A stretch of DNA of 64,000 nucleotides from Ascaphus truei (GCA_036426205.1 CM071569.1:3631644-3695643), one strand, 5' to 3'. Counted from the first letter of the stretch, positions 31,700 through 44,440 are shown. Notes: generated from the sequence alone by a model not told the origin. A program made the numbers and translations.

Positions 31700-34335
31700 C
31701 TAAAAAAACCGGTAGCATCCTCTTCTCTTTTATTACTCAACTACAATTGGCTCGACCCCAAAAACAAGAAAATCCAGATACAATGCAAGTCACTTAACCT
31801 AACGCAACTAATTTCCCAACCCACACAGATAAACCTGAAATCTCATAACCATTCCTTGCATGACTGGATTCTCACCTTTGGTCCCAGCAGAATCCAATCC
31901 TCTGGCATCCTTCCTGACATTTCAGTGACCATGCAATAGTATATTGTGTAAAGAAAATCAGACCACCCCAATCAAGCCTAAAGTTCCACTCACTAGAACA
32001 TTTAGAAACTTTAACCCACAACAGTTTCTGGCTGACCTTACCAGCTGCCCTTGGTATAGAATCGACTTAGTTCCCGTCCCCTATTCTGCACTCGACTATT
32101 TCTAATCCAAGTTCTTAAAACTCTGTGATACCTATGCTCCACTCCGCAGAACGGGGGGGGTGGCACCTTCCATGGGTTACAACCGACCTTATATTGCTCT
32201 ATCATCTTAGGGATGCCTTGTGGAAAACCTACAAAGTTACTGGCACTAGCAAGGATCTTAATGACTAGAGATGCCTGCAGAATATGTGCACAAGGCAAAC
32301 AAGACACGCGGAAGCACAATATTACTCTGACAATCTCCACCAGAATACATCAAACCCAGCTAATTTCTAGAAGGTTATCAACAATATATTGCAGCCTTCT
32401 AACCATCAACAACCAAGTAATATCACTAAGGGGGATATTACTCTGACAAATCCCACTGACATTGCAAATGCATTCAATGATTACTTTGTGGGGTTTGCTA
32501 CAACTTATTACCGAAACACAACCCGAACTACAAACATGAACCTCATTCTGGGAGTACCCTATATCCCCATCCTCTCCCAACACTGCCCACAAGTTTCAAT
32601 TTGTCCCAGTATTTGAAGAGATTATACAAGTGTTCCTCAAATTAAAACTAATCAGCCAAGATGGACCTGACCTACTGCAATCTAAGTTCCTATGACTTGG
32701 TGCCCAGCCATTGCCAAACCGCTTGCTTCCCTAATCAACTCTATCCTGTCTGCAGGCCATATCCCTAAGACATGGAAAACTGCCAGACTTGTCCTAATCT
32801 TCAAAAGTGGGGTCAAAAACACTGTCTCAAACTACAGGCCAATATCTCTTATCGCAATACTATCCAAAGTCATGGGGAAATGTGTTCACTCCCAATTAAG
32901 TGATTACTATACCAAGACAAATTTCCCTAGCCAATTCCTATCTGGCTTTTGCCACAAACACTCCACGGTAACTACCCTCCTAAAAGTTTGCAATGAGATC
33001 CAGTGTGGAATCGAACTGGGACAACTCACTGGTGCAGTATTCCTAGATTTTGCAGAGGCTTTTGATACTGTTGATCATGCTATCCTGCTTAAGAAACTCC
33101 AGTGCTCTGGAATAGGGAAGCATGCTTTAAACTGGTTTCACTCCTACCTATCAGGTAGATCCCAACATGTGTCTATCTCAGGTTCTAACTCCAACCCCTT
33201 ATATATCACCTGCGATGTCCCGCAAGGCTCTGTTCTGGGCCTCTTCTACTCAGTGTTCATCAATGATCTTCCTACAGCTTGTAAGAGTGCTTCAATATAC
33301 ATCTATGCGGATGAAAATCTTGTATCCACAGAGCACTCACTTCTCTGACTTTGAACACATACTTCAATCTGACTTTTTGAGACTTGAAAATTGAATTTCC
33401 CAAACAAACTGTTTTTGAACCCTGACAAGACTGTAACAATGGTATTTAAGACCAAGGCTACATTTTTAAGCTTCCAATGAATGAGCTCCAGATCAGAACA
33501 AACTCTGATAACATATGGTTTGACTCCCATTTTACATTTGGGTTGCACATTGATACCCTGACATCCAAAACCTATGCCAAACTAGGTGTACTTTACAGGA
33601 ACAAATCCTCTCTATGTCTGCTGATCAGAAAGCGCATCGCACAGCAGATGCTAATGCCAATTATAGACTATGAGGACATAGTATATGGCTCGGCACCCCA
33701 AACCCACCTTAGGAAACTTGATACCCTCTACAATTCAATATGTCGTTTTGTCCTCCAATGCAACTACAACACACATCACTGCGAAATGCTCAAAGAAATA
33801 TATTGGCCATCACTTGAGTCTAGGTGCATAGTTCATCTCTCCTGTCTTGCCTTCATGATGGACATGACTACCTACCCACCTTGCCTTTCTGGACAAACTA
33901 CCCTCCTACCTGAACAAGCTCCTCACCCCTACCACATGCAGCACGTATCATCTGAGATCTGACTCCAAAAGACTGTTCATGGTCCCACGGTTCAGCAAAG
34001 TATCCCGCCGCTCCTCCTTCTCTTACCGTGCACCCCACAACTGGAACAGTCTACCGGAGACTCTCACAGCCACCACCAGTCTAAGTTCTTTCAAAACTAA
34101 AGCTGTCTCACATTTTAACCTGGTCTGTAACTGCTACATATGCTTATAACATATATTATCTATTATCTTTAACTGTGCATGCAATGTCTTGTATATAATG
34201 TATAACCTTGCTCACTTAATGTAACTATGTATTGTTACCATGTATTTGTCACCATAAGTCTATGCCCAGGACATTCTTGAAAACGAGAGGTAACTCTCAC
34301 TGTATTATTTCCTGGTAAAACTTGTTATAAATAAA
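31700..34335 (+). mobile_element. L2-like LINE, nearly full ORF2, decayed
   Basis: The coding remnants run from the endonuclease C-terminus through the RT to the C-terminal domain. A 3' UTR follows with cccaggacattcttgaaaac, gaggtaactctcactgtatt and the tail ttataaataaataca. The 5' part of the endonuclease is missing. A 5'-truncated relative with the same UTR lies at 36508-37020. Confidence 0.85.
31737..34110 (+). pseudogene. L2-like ORF2 (endonuclease end and reverse transcriptase)
   Basis: 31604-31939 reads LNLTQLISQPTQI and DWILTFGPSRIQSSGILPD, the last part of the endonuclease. 32692-33348 (218 codons) is the RT: SNYRPISLIAILSKVMGK, AVFLDFAEAFDTVDHAIL (motif A), CDVPQGSVLG (motif B), and YIYADENL, where the second catalytic Asp of YADD is replaced by Glu. 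33477-33962 carries the connection region ending near HLRKLDTLYNSICRFVL. The C-terminal FNKVSGRSSxSYRAPxNWN lies near 34000-34050. Frameshifts at about 32600, 33350 and 33960 disable it. Confidence 0.85.
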
Positions 34336-34635
34336 TACATTAATTACTCATTTATATAACGCAACCCACCATACAGTACTTTACTGTAACAACATACCGT
34401 ACAGATATGATATACAGTAACACAGCAGACTATATACTGCATATGCTACAAGGTTAAGGATAGAAGACATAAACATTAAAGGGGCAATCAAAGGGGCACT
34501 TTCAAATAATAAAATTACCTAAGCTGCCGATCAATTTGTTCTCCCGTGATCAATCAGCAAAAATCCTGCTTCGCAGGGTTCACTAAATGGCTGCCTTTCA
34601 GTTTTAATCAATCCTTCTGTCAGTGTAACTCAGCA

Positions 34636-34800
34636 GCTACAATGTATTCTTATATTACTAAGGTAACATTATCTATTGTTACAGTTTGCAGCTCAAACTG
34701 CTGGGAATATTGGCAACAAATGATCACAAACCGGAAAGTCATGCAAATATCTTGCACTGCTGGGGAAGTGAAATCAAAAGATGCTCAGTATCTTAAAACT
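34636..34800 (+). repeat. dispersed repeat, copy of 12721-12895
   Basis: Shares gcagctcaaactgctgggaa and taaggtaacattatctattg with the inverted copy. The family is unknown. Confidence 0.75.
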
Positions 34801-34826
34801 CATTAACATAGGACATTTAATACATA

Positions 34827-34932
34827 CAGATGTAGCAGATGTCATTGCACAAATTAAGGCATGTGTTATCTCCATAACAAAAGTGTGTGTTACTGCATTT
34901 GTCCATGGGGTATTCCACATCTGCTACATCTG
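34827..34932. mobile_element. 106-bp TA-flanked MITE, family CAGATGTAG
   Basis: Perfect 16-bp ends CAGATGTAGCAGATGT, inverted at 34917-34932, flanked by TA (34825-34826 and 34933-34934). It is a second copy of the family at 6199-6314. Confidence 0.82.
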
Positions 34933-35059
34933 TATAGGTATGTTTATTCAGTTTACAATAAGATGTAATGCTGCACACCAAGAAAAATCATTCAAAGATA
35001 CTTGCAATTACCAGAGCTCCTGGTCCAGGGAAACTATCTAAAAGATTCCTAAACTTGAA

Positions 35060-35228
35060 TAAGAATAGATGATCCAGGGCACTTTGGATTTTTCAAAGGA
35101 TTTATTATGTCAGAACAGCACGGCTGCCAGTCACTTGAGAAGGACCTATTAGCAGGTTGAAACGTTGTGCTGTTCTGACATAATAAATCCTTTGAAAAAT
35201 CCGAAGCGCCCTGGATCATCGCTTCTTA
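35060..35228. repeat. 169-bp inverted repeat with GAAACGTT centre
   Basis: Arms of 62 nt (35060-35121 and 35167-35228) differ at four positions. The 45-nt centre has cttgagaaggacc...ggttgaaacgttg, which resembles a worn hammerhead core of the Penelope-related type. The same layout occurs at 46364-46459. Confidence 0.85.
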
Positions 35229-35296
35229 TTCATGTTTATACAGTTTGACAAACTTACCAGCATACTGTTGTTTACGCTATTCAACTCCTTTTCTCC

Positions 35297-35555
35297 AGGG
35301 CGAGGGCTCTCAACTCCAGTCATCAAGACGCCCAACAGCTCAGGTTTTAAGGAAATCCCAGCTTCAGCACAGATGGCTCCAATCAGTGGCCCAGTCTTCG
35401 ACTTTGATCTTTGATTGAGGCAAGGATTGAGCCACCTGTGCTGAAGCAGGCTCTTCCACTGAGCCACGTGTGCTGATGCAAAGACATCCTGAAAACCTGA
35501 CCTGTTGGGGGATGGAGGGGGTGCGTGGGATTGAGGACTTGAGTTGAAATTCCCT
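35297..35555. mobile_element. hAT-type MITE, family C (long inverted arms)
   Basis: The left half (caactccagtc, ccaacagctcaggttttaag, cttcagcacag) is the reverse complement of the right half (ctgtgctgaagcagg, tcctgaaaacctgacctgttg). It starts CAGGG and ends CCCTG. The flanks ctttctc/ctctagtg match only partly. Related to 61589-61788. Confidence 0.78.
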
Positions 35556-36507
35556 GCTCTAGTGATACGAGGGTTACATTTTTCTGCTCGTAGAGGTGCA
35601 AACAGTTGAATGCCTTGTTTTTTTGTTACAAATGATGTTAAAGTATGTCCTTATACAGTAAGCAGCAATGTTGTTTTACCGAAGCCAACAGCGCCACCAT
35701 CTGGAGCTCACGAGCAGCCTGTTACATGCTTAGCAGAGACGACTGGCCTTGAAATGTGCTTTCTAATTACACCCATAACATCTTATCTGTGAAGAAACAG
35801 AGGCATTCACCTAAAAGGTGCAGCAACCTCTGATGAAGGTATTCATGTTTTTCAGAGATAAAACTATTCAAAGCGGGATTGAATTACCCATCATCTGTTG
35901 GGCTGGGAATGGCCAGCCATGGGGTATGTAAAACTCTGATACGTCCTAGCGTTGGCACATTCAATATGCCATATTCTATCTGATTTAAACTATGAAATTT
36001 GGTCGTGGATGAGGCGCTTTGTAATTCTTATTCCTCTGAACCTCTTCCCTCTGCCTTTCTTTCTTCCTGCCCCTCATTCACCTCCATGGTATAAAATCCT
36101 TAAATAATGTATCATTTTTAAAACCAGACAGGGAGGGAGACATGACTGCAATACAAATGGAAATCATTCAAGCTTATTTGACCCCTTGTGTGCCGGAAGG
36201 GCTTTATGTGCATTGTGTTGAAGGCCACTCCAAAAAGGGAGGGGGTTAACGCAGCGTTACCATTTTACACACCCTTGTGTACTGGCAGATGTGTATTCTT
36301 TTTAAATATGTACTTTTTCTTCCTTTTCTTTACCGTTTCATTGAAATTATCATGTTGTCGTAGTTTAACAAAAATTACCAGTTCCACGGGGTGCACACCT
36401 TAGAAAAAAAGTCAAAACAGAAAAAGCGGCCAAAATGTAATAGTGAAGCAAGTTTTAATATACAAAATAACACAAAGAAAGGTAAGTGTTGCACTTCACT
36501 GCCATGT

Positions 36508-37020
36508 AGAACTAGATTGGTCATCACTTGAGTTTAGGCACAAAGTTCATCTCTCCTGTCTTGCCTTCAAATACTTTCTGGGAAAGCTACCCGCCTATCT
36601 GAACGAGCTCCTCACCCCTACCACATGCAGCACTTATCATCTGAGATCTGACTCCAAAAGACTGTTCATGGTCCCAAGATTCAACAAAGTATCCGGCCGC
36701 TCCTCCTCCTCTTACCGTGCACCCCAAAACTGGAACAATCTCTCACAGCCACCACCAGTCTAATTTCTCTCAAAACTAAAGCCGTCTCACATTTTAATCT
36801 GGTCTGCAACTGTTACATACGCCTATAATATATATTGTCTTTAACTGTGCATGCATTGTCTTGTATATAATGTATACACCGTTCACTTATGTAACTATGT
36901 ATTTGTAACCATGTATTATTTGTCATCATAACTCAATGCCCAGGACATACTTGAAAACGAGAGGTAACTCTCAATGTATTACTTCCTGGTAAAGCATTTT
37001 ATAAATAAATAAATAAATGT
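36508..37020 (+). mobile_element. L2-like LINE 3' end, second copy
   Basis: The frame 36443-36763 contains LGKLPAYLNELLTPTTCSTY, the C-terminal ORF2 region of 31700-34335, with high similarity. The UTR and an (AAAT)n tail follow. 5'-truncated. Confidence 0.85.
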
Positions 37021-38930
37021 TGGGTAAACAAGCATGTGGAGAAAAGACTCCATTGGTGAAGTTCACGGATCCAGAGAGATGGAACAACGTTTTTAGATGC
37101 ACGTAGTGCTCGATTTCTCGGCAGCCACGTGTCCCCAAGAAAAACAGAACCCACCTCGTGTCCGGGAGGCTTAGGGATTAGAGAACTGGTGCAAATATAT
37201 GATCTGTCCTGCGCATCTGCACACGCCAATGAAACAATGCTCCCGGATGTCTCTGGAGTCCCCGGATGTGAGAGAGTCGAGCAAGTTATGCTAAGGGGTG
37301 CAAATTACCAAGTGCAACGAAGAAGCACACATTACTGGGAAGGATTTAGGACACTTTTTCTGAGGCTCACTTCAACAGTATGGTCTGTCTGTCGAAGGAG
37401 CTGCAAAAGAATCCATGAGTTTTGTGATGTTCTTGCTTTAATTAGGATACTCTCTGCTTTGGACTCTCTTTCAATGGACTTGCCATTTTTTTTTAGTGAC
37501 CACCATTGTTACACGCACTGAAAAGAAGGTCCCTCTTCTTCTGTTCAGATCGCTTTCAGTGGTCACATGGAACGATGGTGTTGAACATATCCCCTCAGAT
37601 ACTCTAGAGGTGGAGGGATAAGTGAGGGGATAGGTTAAACACCCTATGTAGACAATACTCCTAGTGGATCTTCATGATGAGCACATGGGCACCACAAGGT
37701 TTAAATGAAAGTCTTGATGTTAGTGTTGTGACAGGAATTACTTCTGCTACAAAATGTGTTCTTTTCTTCAAATGTGTAAAGTTTTCTCCTTCCTCCAGTG
37801 TATTCTGTAAGCATCAAATCGTTTCTATAGTTCATATATACAGTACATATTGCATTATCTGTTGTTAGAATCTTACTATCTTGTTAACATTTGTGACTAA
37901 CTTTTTATTACAAAATAATATTCGTATAAATATTTTGTATGCATATATTTATTTATGCATTTAAATAATTGGTAAAAAAATTGCTTTTACAAGTATATGT
38001 ATGCAATTGATTATAATAGCTGTTTCATGTGTTTATATATACATAATGTTATACTGCAATTTTATAGATATATGCTGTTATGGTTTAACACAGATACATT
38101 TTAGAGTGTACAATTGCTTTTTATATGTTCTCCTAGCAACTGTAACCTCTCGTTTTTTCCCTTAGATTGACTCCTTTGTGCTAAGGCAAGGACACAAGTC
38201 TAACTCCCCATAATGACCGGTGCTATCCCACTTGCTAGACGTGAGGTCGTAGGTCAGACAATAGGACACGACACAGGGCTTTGAATAACACAAATGTATT
38301 GATCAAACCCTTCTAAATACAAGTATCAAATCAGACATGTGACCATCTATGGGAGGATTGTATACATACAATCACAATACAGAATGTCGCTGTACAGTTG
38401 TGTGCCAAGGTCTCTCCTAAATTCCCATGACCCTGTGTTATAAGGGGCCCGTGTGTAGGTACCAGTACAAAGTTGGAGCTCTTATGATCAGTGTGTTAAC
38501 TGTAGCAGGCCTGTCTCTTCACAAAGATTTTGGTACCCTTTACTTATGGTGAGGATCCCCTCTGTTCCTACTTGCGCCTCCCCTCAACCTCTCACTCCAA
38601 CAGGGACTCATCTATGACATCATCACCTAGCTCCACTGAGGGTTTCTCCTCATGAATCAGATATCAGGGTTGTCCTGAATCAGCCTGGTTCCTTTGGGTC
38701 ATAGGAGCTCTGCACCTCATGCTCTGCTAGGGACACTTAAAGACTCCCCCTTTTTAGTCCCTCCCCTCTTGAGTCAAATGTCATTAACTGGGTGCCATGT
38801 ATCAGAGAAACACATCCTGAGCACATCACAGAGAGGAGCCAGCCAGGGGACAGTGTGTATCTTGGCTGTGTACTTTAAAAGGGGGTTACACAACTAAAGG
38901 TTATTTAATTGAACTGCAGGTTCAATACTA
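37021..38930. other. unassigned stretch with possible LTR-like part
   Basis: A 130-codon frame (37129-37521) has no recognisable domain. 37860-38110 is very AT-rich. From about 38205, ggtgctatcccactt matches the gag leader edge of the Gypsy element at 24645, so 38205-38930 may hold a related LTR; borders are not visible. Confidence 0.3.
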
Positions 38931-39435
38931 ACTCTCCTGATGAAGTCACATCCTGTGAAATACCGCGTTGGGCTATAGTACATTCTCGCAAATCCCTTGT
39001 TTAAGGACTTGCCAGTGAGTTCTCTGGACAACACCACCGGAAGTGCATAGGCAAAGCTAACACCTGTGACATCTGATTCGTGATCTCTATCACAAGGAAA
39101 GTCATATTTCTAACTATCAAGGCGTTTAATGCTTTTATTCTCCTACAAGTGTGAGAGTATCGACCCTATATTTTAGTTTTCTTTTTTATAAAATCAGGTT
39201 GTACAATAGAGCGTGTGCTTCTCTATTTTGCTCTTTATACATAAATAATATCTGGTCAGCATAAAGTATTGTTATCATATGTATTACAAATGTTGGTAAC
39301 TATTTTTGGATTATAGCGTGATTGAACTATAAATAAATAATAAGATGTCAAATATGTTGCCCTTTAAGGGCATTTATGACTACTGTTCAACTAAAAAGGA
39401 AATAAAAGAGTATCTACAGTTAATAACAAGTTGTA

Positions 39436-40157
39436 TGTAGCCAGGTACCCCCTGGGCAACAAAACTTCTCTCCCTAACACATAAGTCCTGGTACCAGTAC
39501 AGGCAGTGTTAGGGTTAATCTCTGCCCCTACTGCAGTAAACAAAACCCTAGTAGTGACAGGGGGGGGATGGTACAAGGCCAAATTACTGTCCATAATAGG
39601 GACGGCAAACTGGGGACCCTTCCCTGGAACAAAAGGGACTGCAGCTCTAAATGTAGGAGTCTCTGTCTCTCTCACTCCTCAGTGAGAGAGGTGGGTTCTA
39701 TCCCCTCTCCTCGGGGGAAGTGGGATGTATGCTGTGCTGGACCAGGGGCTTGGTTCCAGGCCTTCCCTCCCGCAGGGGAGTGGAAGCAATAACCCCATAC
39801 TCCACCAGGGAGTGTGGGAGATAATGAGAGACTCTTGGGGCCTCAAGCTCCAGGACTTGGCTCCAGCGACACAGAGAAGAACATGTATGCTGTTGTTGTA
39901 TGATGACCTCCGTTATGTTTTTACTCCTGCCTGAGGCTGCAGTCTTCCAGGGTGAGGGAAAGAGGTTACCTGCAGGGACTGCATCTATCTCTGATAGGCC
40001 CTGTTGGAATGAAGCGCTGCACAGAAGATGAGAGCTACAGATCCCAAAGCCAGTCCTGTCTATCCCCACTAACACCGGTGGCCATTCAGAATCCTGTAAG
40101 CACTACACCGGTAACCAGAACCGAATCTCTCACCGGGTGGGGGGGAAAGGGGTTACA
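39436..40157 (+). mobile_element. solo LTR, TGTAGCCAGG family, 722 bp
   Basis: Starts TGTAGCCAGGTACC, ends AGGGGTTACA and is flanked by TGTA on both sides (39432-39435, 40158-40161). TG...CA ends and a 4-bp duplication are typical of retroviral or Gypsy LTRs. No internal coding region or second LTR is present, so it is a solo LTR. Same family ends as 57166-59387 and 62732-63926. Confidence 0.82.
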
Positions 40158-41793
40158 TGTATATAAAGGATAAATATGAATGGGGTTGATTGAGCGTTGT
40201 ATGAAAATGTTGGCAGCATTCTGATCCAGTAAATGTATCTACCCAACAAATAATATCATCAATTTAGTGTTGTGGCAATTATTGCAAACATTTTTACAGG
40301 AAATAAAATAATGTTAATCTTTCCTGATGGATTTTGTACTAAAGGCATGTCTATTACAAGTACTGTAAACAGTGCTATTTGTAATGTGTCATGCATCACC
40401 ATAGAGGTTTAACTATAAATATATTGTGAAAGGGATGAATCATAAACAGCTGAAATTAGGCTTTAACTAATGAACTGCTGTTTCCCTCAGAATATAAGCA
40501 AACTGTAAGCTGTATATGTCATCTTAACCTTGTAACTACAACACTCACAGTACTGCAATCACTGCGAGTTGCCAAACTAGTAGAGTTAACCCCAGCTACA
40601 TTACCAGATCATCTGAGCATTCTAATCAGATCATCCTTCTGGTTAACAGTTAGTTTTGTTTTCTAGACTCGATTAAGAAGCTTACTATTTGTCCTGGAAC
40701 AGGATTGTATATTTTCTGTACATTTTTTCTGCTCTCACACTGCCAGCTCTCCCCAGGGAAAGTTGCATGTTTTACCATGTTCCAAAAAGCCAGTGCTCCT
40801 GTGTATATTGCAACATAGTTGTTACATATTACTTTTTCCACATGCCACTAGTCAGTTGCCCTGGCAACCTCCCAATACTCATAGTTGAGATTGGTTTAGC
40901 CCTATCCCCCTGCCCTTCTCTGTACATTGTTATGCCCCTTGGCTTGTTCCTGTCTGGAAAGGAAAGTGTGCTCTCCCTTTCCAACAGCAGTCAAAGTGAG
41001 TAGACACATCTTCCACTGCTCCCTTAGAAAGGGATTCCTTTTTACCTTCCCCCCAGAGAAGCACTTCCCCTGATACCAAAGCCAATAGGATACTTCTCCG
41101 CACAAGAGATATTTCCTACCACAAACGACATGCAAGTACTTTCTGTTAACCCCACTCAATAAAGTTGAAGAAAATAGAAGGACTTTGTGTGCTTTAAAAA
41201 GGGGATGAGTTTATGCTACATGGATCTTCTCCCTGCTCCAAGTGAGCCTTGATCCAGAATACTATTCTGTATCTTCATGCTAGGACTCTCACTACTGAAA
41301 TAGGTCACATAAAAGTGCACATAATTCCTAAAAATTCAAAACCGCAGCACTATCACGCTTTTAATATGTATATAACTATAATAATATAACACTTATTGCA
41401 TTGCAGTGTTGGAAACAAAATGTGTCACTGGTAACATATTTTGTTAATAAAAACAGTTAGATTTTTATGCCTGGGTTTTCACCTGATGTTGATAACAAGC
41501 TCTGTTCATAGGAGTGTAATGGAAAAATTACAGAAGGATTTGGGTTACTATAAGATAAATTGATACACTAAAGGGAATCGCACATTCATAGGCCTGACGC
41601 TGAACCTGTGAGCGTGAAAATGCTAGTGCCCCGTGTTCTGAAAGCGACACAACATAGCAAAACCGTGAGCTGAAAACATGTGGCATTTTCACAGGCGTCT
41701 ACTACTTCCAAGAGAGCTGAATAAACAGACATAATCCTAGTATCACATTATGTGCTTCCTATTTCATTTTTATTGACCAGTGACTATGATAAT

Positions 41794-42080
41794 AGGGAGA
41801 AGGAGCGGCTCATCGAGTAAAGACACTGACTCTGTAAACAATGGCACTGAGTTTGAAGCAGGGGAACCTGGGTCAATTCCTGGGGTCGGCTCCTTGTGAC
41901 CTTCGGCAAATCACTTTATCACCCTGTCCCTCAGCATCAACAAATAGATTGTAAGCTCATCTGGGCAGGGACGGTGTCTGTAACATTCCTATCTGCTGCG
42001 TACCGCGCGCTACACTGTAAGTGTGACGCGCTTTGAGTCCCATTGGGAGAAAAGCACTATATGAGATAACGTTATTACTA
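41794..42080 (+). mobile_element. tRNA-derived SINE with LINE-type tail
   Basis: The head ggagcggctcatcgagtaaa resembles an A-box region and gggtcaattcc a B box. The body holds gtgaccttcggcaaatcac, and the tail attgtaagctcatctgggcagg ... gcactatatgagata resembles the L2-like LINE UTR. RNA polymerase III transcription and L2-type mobilisation are inferred. Confidence 0.75.
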
Positions 42081-42317
42081 TTATGATGCTGGGCACGTAT
42101 GACCTTGTACTGTACATACCTTTAGTGCAGCTGAGTAAAGCATCCTGATTCACATCTTATACAGTACTATTCCCATACCTTTATTATCTTCCGTAAGGTG
42201 TCCAGTTTTTCTCCCTTGCCCCATTCCTCTTTTTTTAAAAGCAGTTGCTTAGTTTAATTACAGGCACCAATAAGAACCTTTAATTTGATTTCAAAGTAAA
42301 TAATAAATAAATACCAA

Positions 42318-42535
42318 CTAATAATAATAAAAATATGACTTACATTGCTTCACAATTATAACCCAGCACACAATACACAGTGCTGTACATAGAATTGTTA
42401 CAGACACAGTCCCTGCTCTATAGTACTTACAATCTATGATTGGTGGCTGAGGCACAAGGAGATAAAGTGACTTGCCCAAGGTCACATGGAGCGGATACCG
42501 GGATAAGAATCGGGTTCCCCTCTTCATAAAGGATG
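42318..42535 (-). mobile_element. SINE fragment
   Basis: On the minus strand: gtgaccttgggcaagtcac, tgcctcagccaccaatcata, gattgtaagtactatagagc. Same body and tail type as 41794-42080; the tRNA-like head is worn. Confidence 0.7.
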
Positions 42536-43224
42536 GGACGAGACAAGCGCCAATTAATTACCAGTGTGAAATTGGTGAGTAAATGAATATACATAATATT
42601 GGTATATTCAAAGGCGAAGGTGAACAGTATTTGTTTGGGAGTTGTATTTCACTTCTTCCAATATACCCGGAGTATGACTTTATTACGGTATTGTATTTTT
42701 TTCCCCCTCTATATCGTTCCTGCTGAGGAAAGTATACACTTGCACCGACTTTCTGTGGCCCCGAAGTCCCCAGGCGGAGCCTGTTCTCTCACTTACTTTA
42801 TGTGAGGGGAATATTGACCTGTTTTTTTCACACATGTTGCCCTTGTTCATTATGTATTTTTAAGCTGGGAAGTGTGTTTTGCGCCCTGTTATTCTATTTC
42901 CATTCCCCTCTTCGTAGTTTGGTGTTTGTTTTCAGCCAGTGCCTATACGCACTGAGTCACTCCTTCAGCCCCTGAGAGCGGGACTAACGGGTGCTCTGGG
43001 TAAGATTACAGGCAGTTTATGTGAGGGGTAAAGAGAAATAATGAAAATGGGAGAAGAAAACTAGAAAATACCAGTAAAGAAATAAAAGGAGGTTGTAACA
43101 AGGGTAAGAAAATAGAAAACAGATGTGTGGGGATGGGTTAGCTAAAGGACACAGGGTCAAAGCCAGCTAGACATGCGCGGCCCCCCGGGAAAAACAACTT
43201 TCAGGGCCCCATTAATATTAATTC

Positions 43225-44195
43225 TGATTGAGATTTTTTTTCTCCCTCCCCATCCTGCCCCTGATTCTCTCTCTCATCATCCCTCCCCCGCCTCATCATC
43301 TCTTCCCCTCCTCCTCCTCATCCCCTCCTTCTCATCATCTCTCCCCCTCCTCCTCCTCATCTTTCCCTTCGCCCAACATGTCTCTCCTCTCCCCCCAGCA
43401 CATATTTCTCTCCTTCCCACACAGAATCTTTATCTCCTCCCCCACATCATGTTTCTTTCTCCTCTCCCCCACCCAGCATGTGTCTCTCTCTCCTATCCCC
43501 CCAGCATGTGTCTCTCCTATCCCCCAGCATGTCTCTCTCTCCCACCCTCCGAGCATCTCTCCACCCCGCATTATTTTCTCTCCCCCACCAACTCTCTCTT
43601 CTGACACTGTTCATATCATTATTTCTTGGTTTTCCTCTCATGTATTTATCTTATTTCCCCCTCATGTCTTTTTTCCTCCCTCTTCTCTCACACGTGCCAT
43701 TCTCTTTATTTAATCCCCCATATATTTTCCCGTCACCCTCTATCTAACAACCTCAGGTTTCTTTTCCCAGCATATTTTTTTCTTTTCCTTCCCATTTGCC
43801 CCTCATGTCTCTCTCTCTCCCCTCCCCCTGCTTTGCCTCTCTCTCCCTCTCTCTCTCTCTGTCCCCCTCTCTCTCTCTTTGCCTCACTCTGCCTCTCACT
43901 CTGCCTCTCTCTCTTTGTGTGTCTCTCTCTCTCTGCCTCTCTTTTTGCCTCTCTCTCTTTGTGTGTCTCTCTCTGTCCCCTTCTCTCTCTCTCTTTGCCT
44001 CTCACTCTGCCTCTCTCTCTTTGTGTGTGTCTCTCTCTCTCTTTGTCTCTCTCTCTGCCTCTTTTTGCCTCTCTCTCTCTTTGCCTCTCTCTCTCGACTT
44101 CCTTTTACCTCTTATATATTTCTCTCTTGTACTTCATTTTTTCTTTGTCTCTTCTTTTCTGTCCCCTTTCATGTCTGTTTTTACCCCTGTGATTT
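43225..44195. repeat. ~1-kb polypyrimidine tract
   Basis: Almost uninterrupted C and T on the plus strand, with (CT)n and tctctctttgcc motifs repeated many times from 43800. The long Ser/Leu/Pro frames in it come from base composition. Such tracts can adopt triplex structure. Confidence 0.9.
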
Positions 44196-44213
44196 AACCC
44201 TTCCCCTCCCTTT

Positions 44214-44440
44214 CCCAGCCTGTCTCTCAGGCTGCAGCTCCAGCCCGCCAACTGACCGAGGCCCCGCCCCTTCCCCTCCATCTCATCGTTCCCAGCCTGC
44301 CTCTCAGGCTGCAGCTCCAGCCCGCCAACTGACCGAGGCCTCGCCCCTTCCCCAACATGTCCCCGTTCCCAGCCTGCCTCTCAGGCTGCAGCTCCAGCCC
44401 CACACTGCTCTACTTGAGGCCTCTGACCCTCCACCCTCTG
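44214..44440. repeat. 77-bp minisatellite, three units
   Basis: Units begin at 44214, 44291 and 44368 with cccagcctgyctctcaggctgcag. The spacing is exactly 77 bp. The third unit diverges after 30 bp. Confidence 0.88.

Noticed and set aside
37129..37521. 130-codon frame as a host exon
   Set aside because: No domain, and no convincing splice sites or continuation in neighbouring sequence.
41804..41890. tRNA gene suggested by A- and B-box-like words
   Set aside because: No cloverleaf can be drawn; the words belong to a SINE head with a LINE-type tail, repeated at 49520 and 50130.
44214..44440. CRISPR-like array
   Set aside because: Contiguous 77-bp tandem units without spacers in a vertebrate-type genome; it is a minisatellite.
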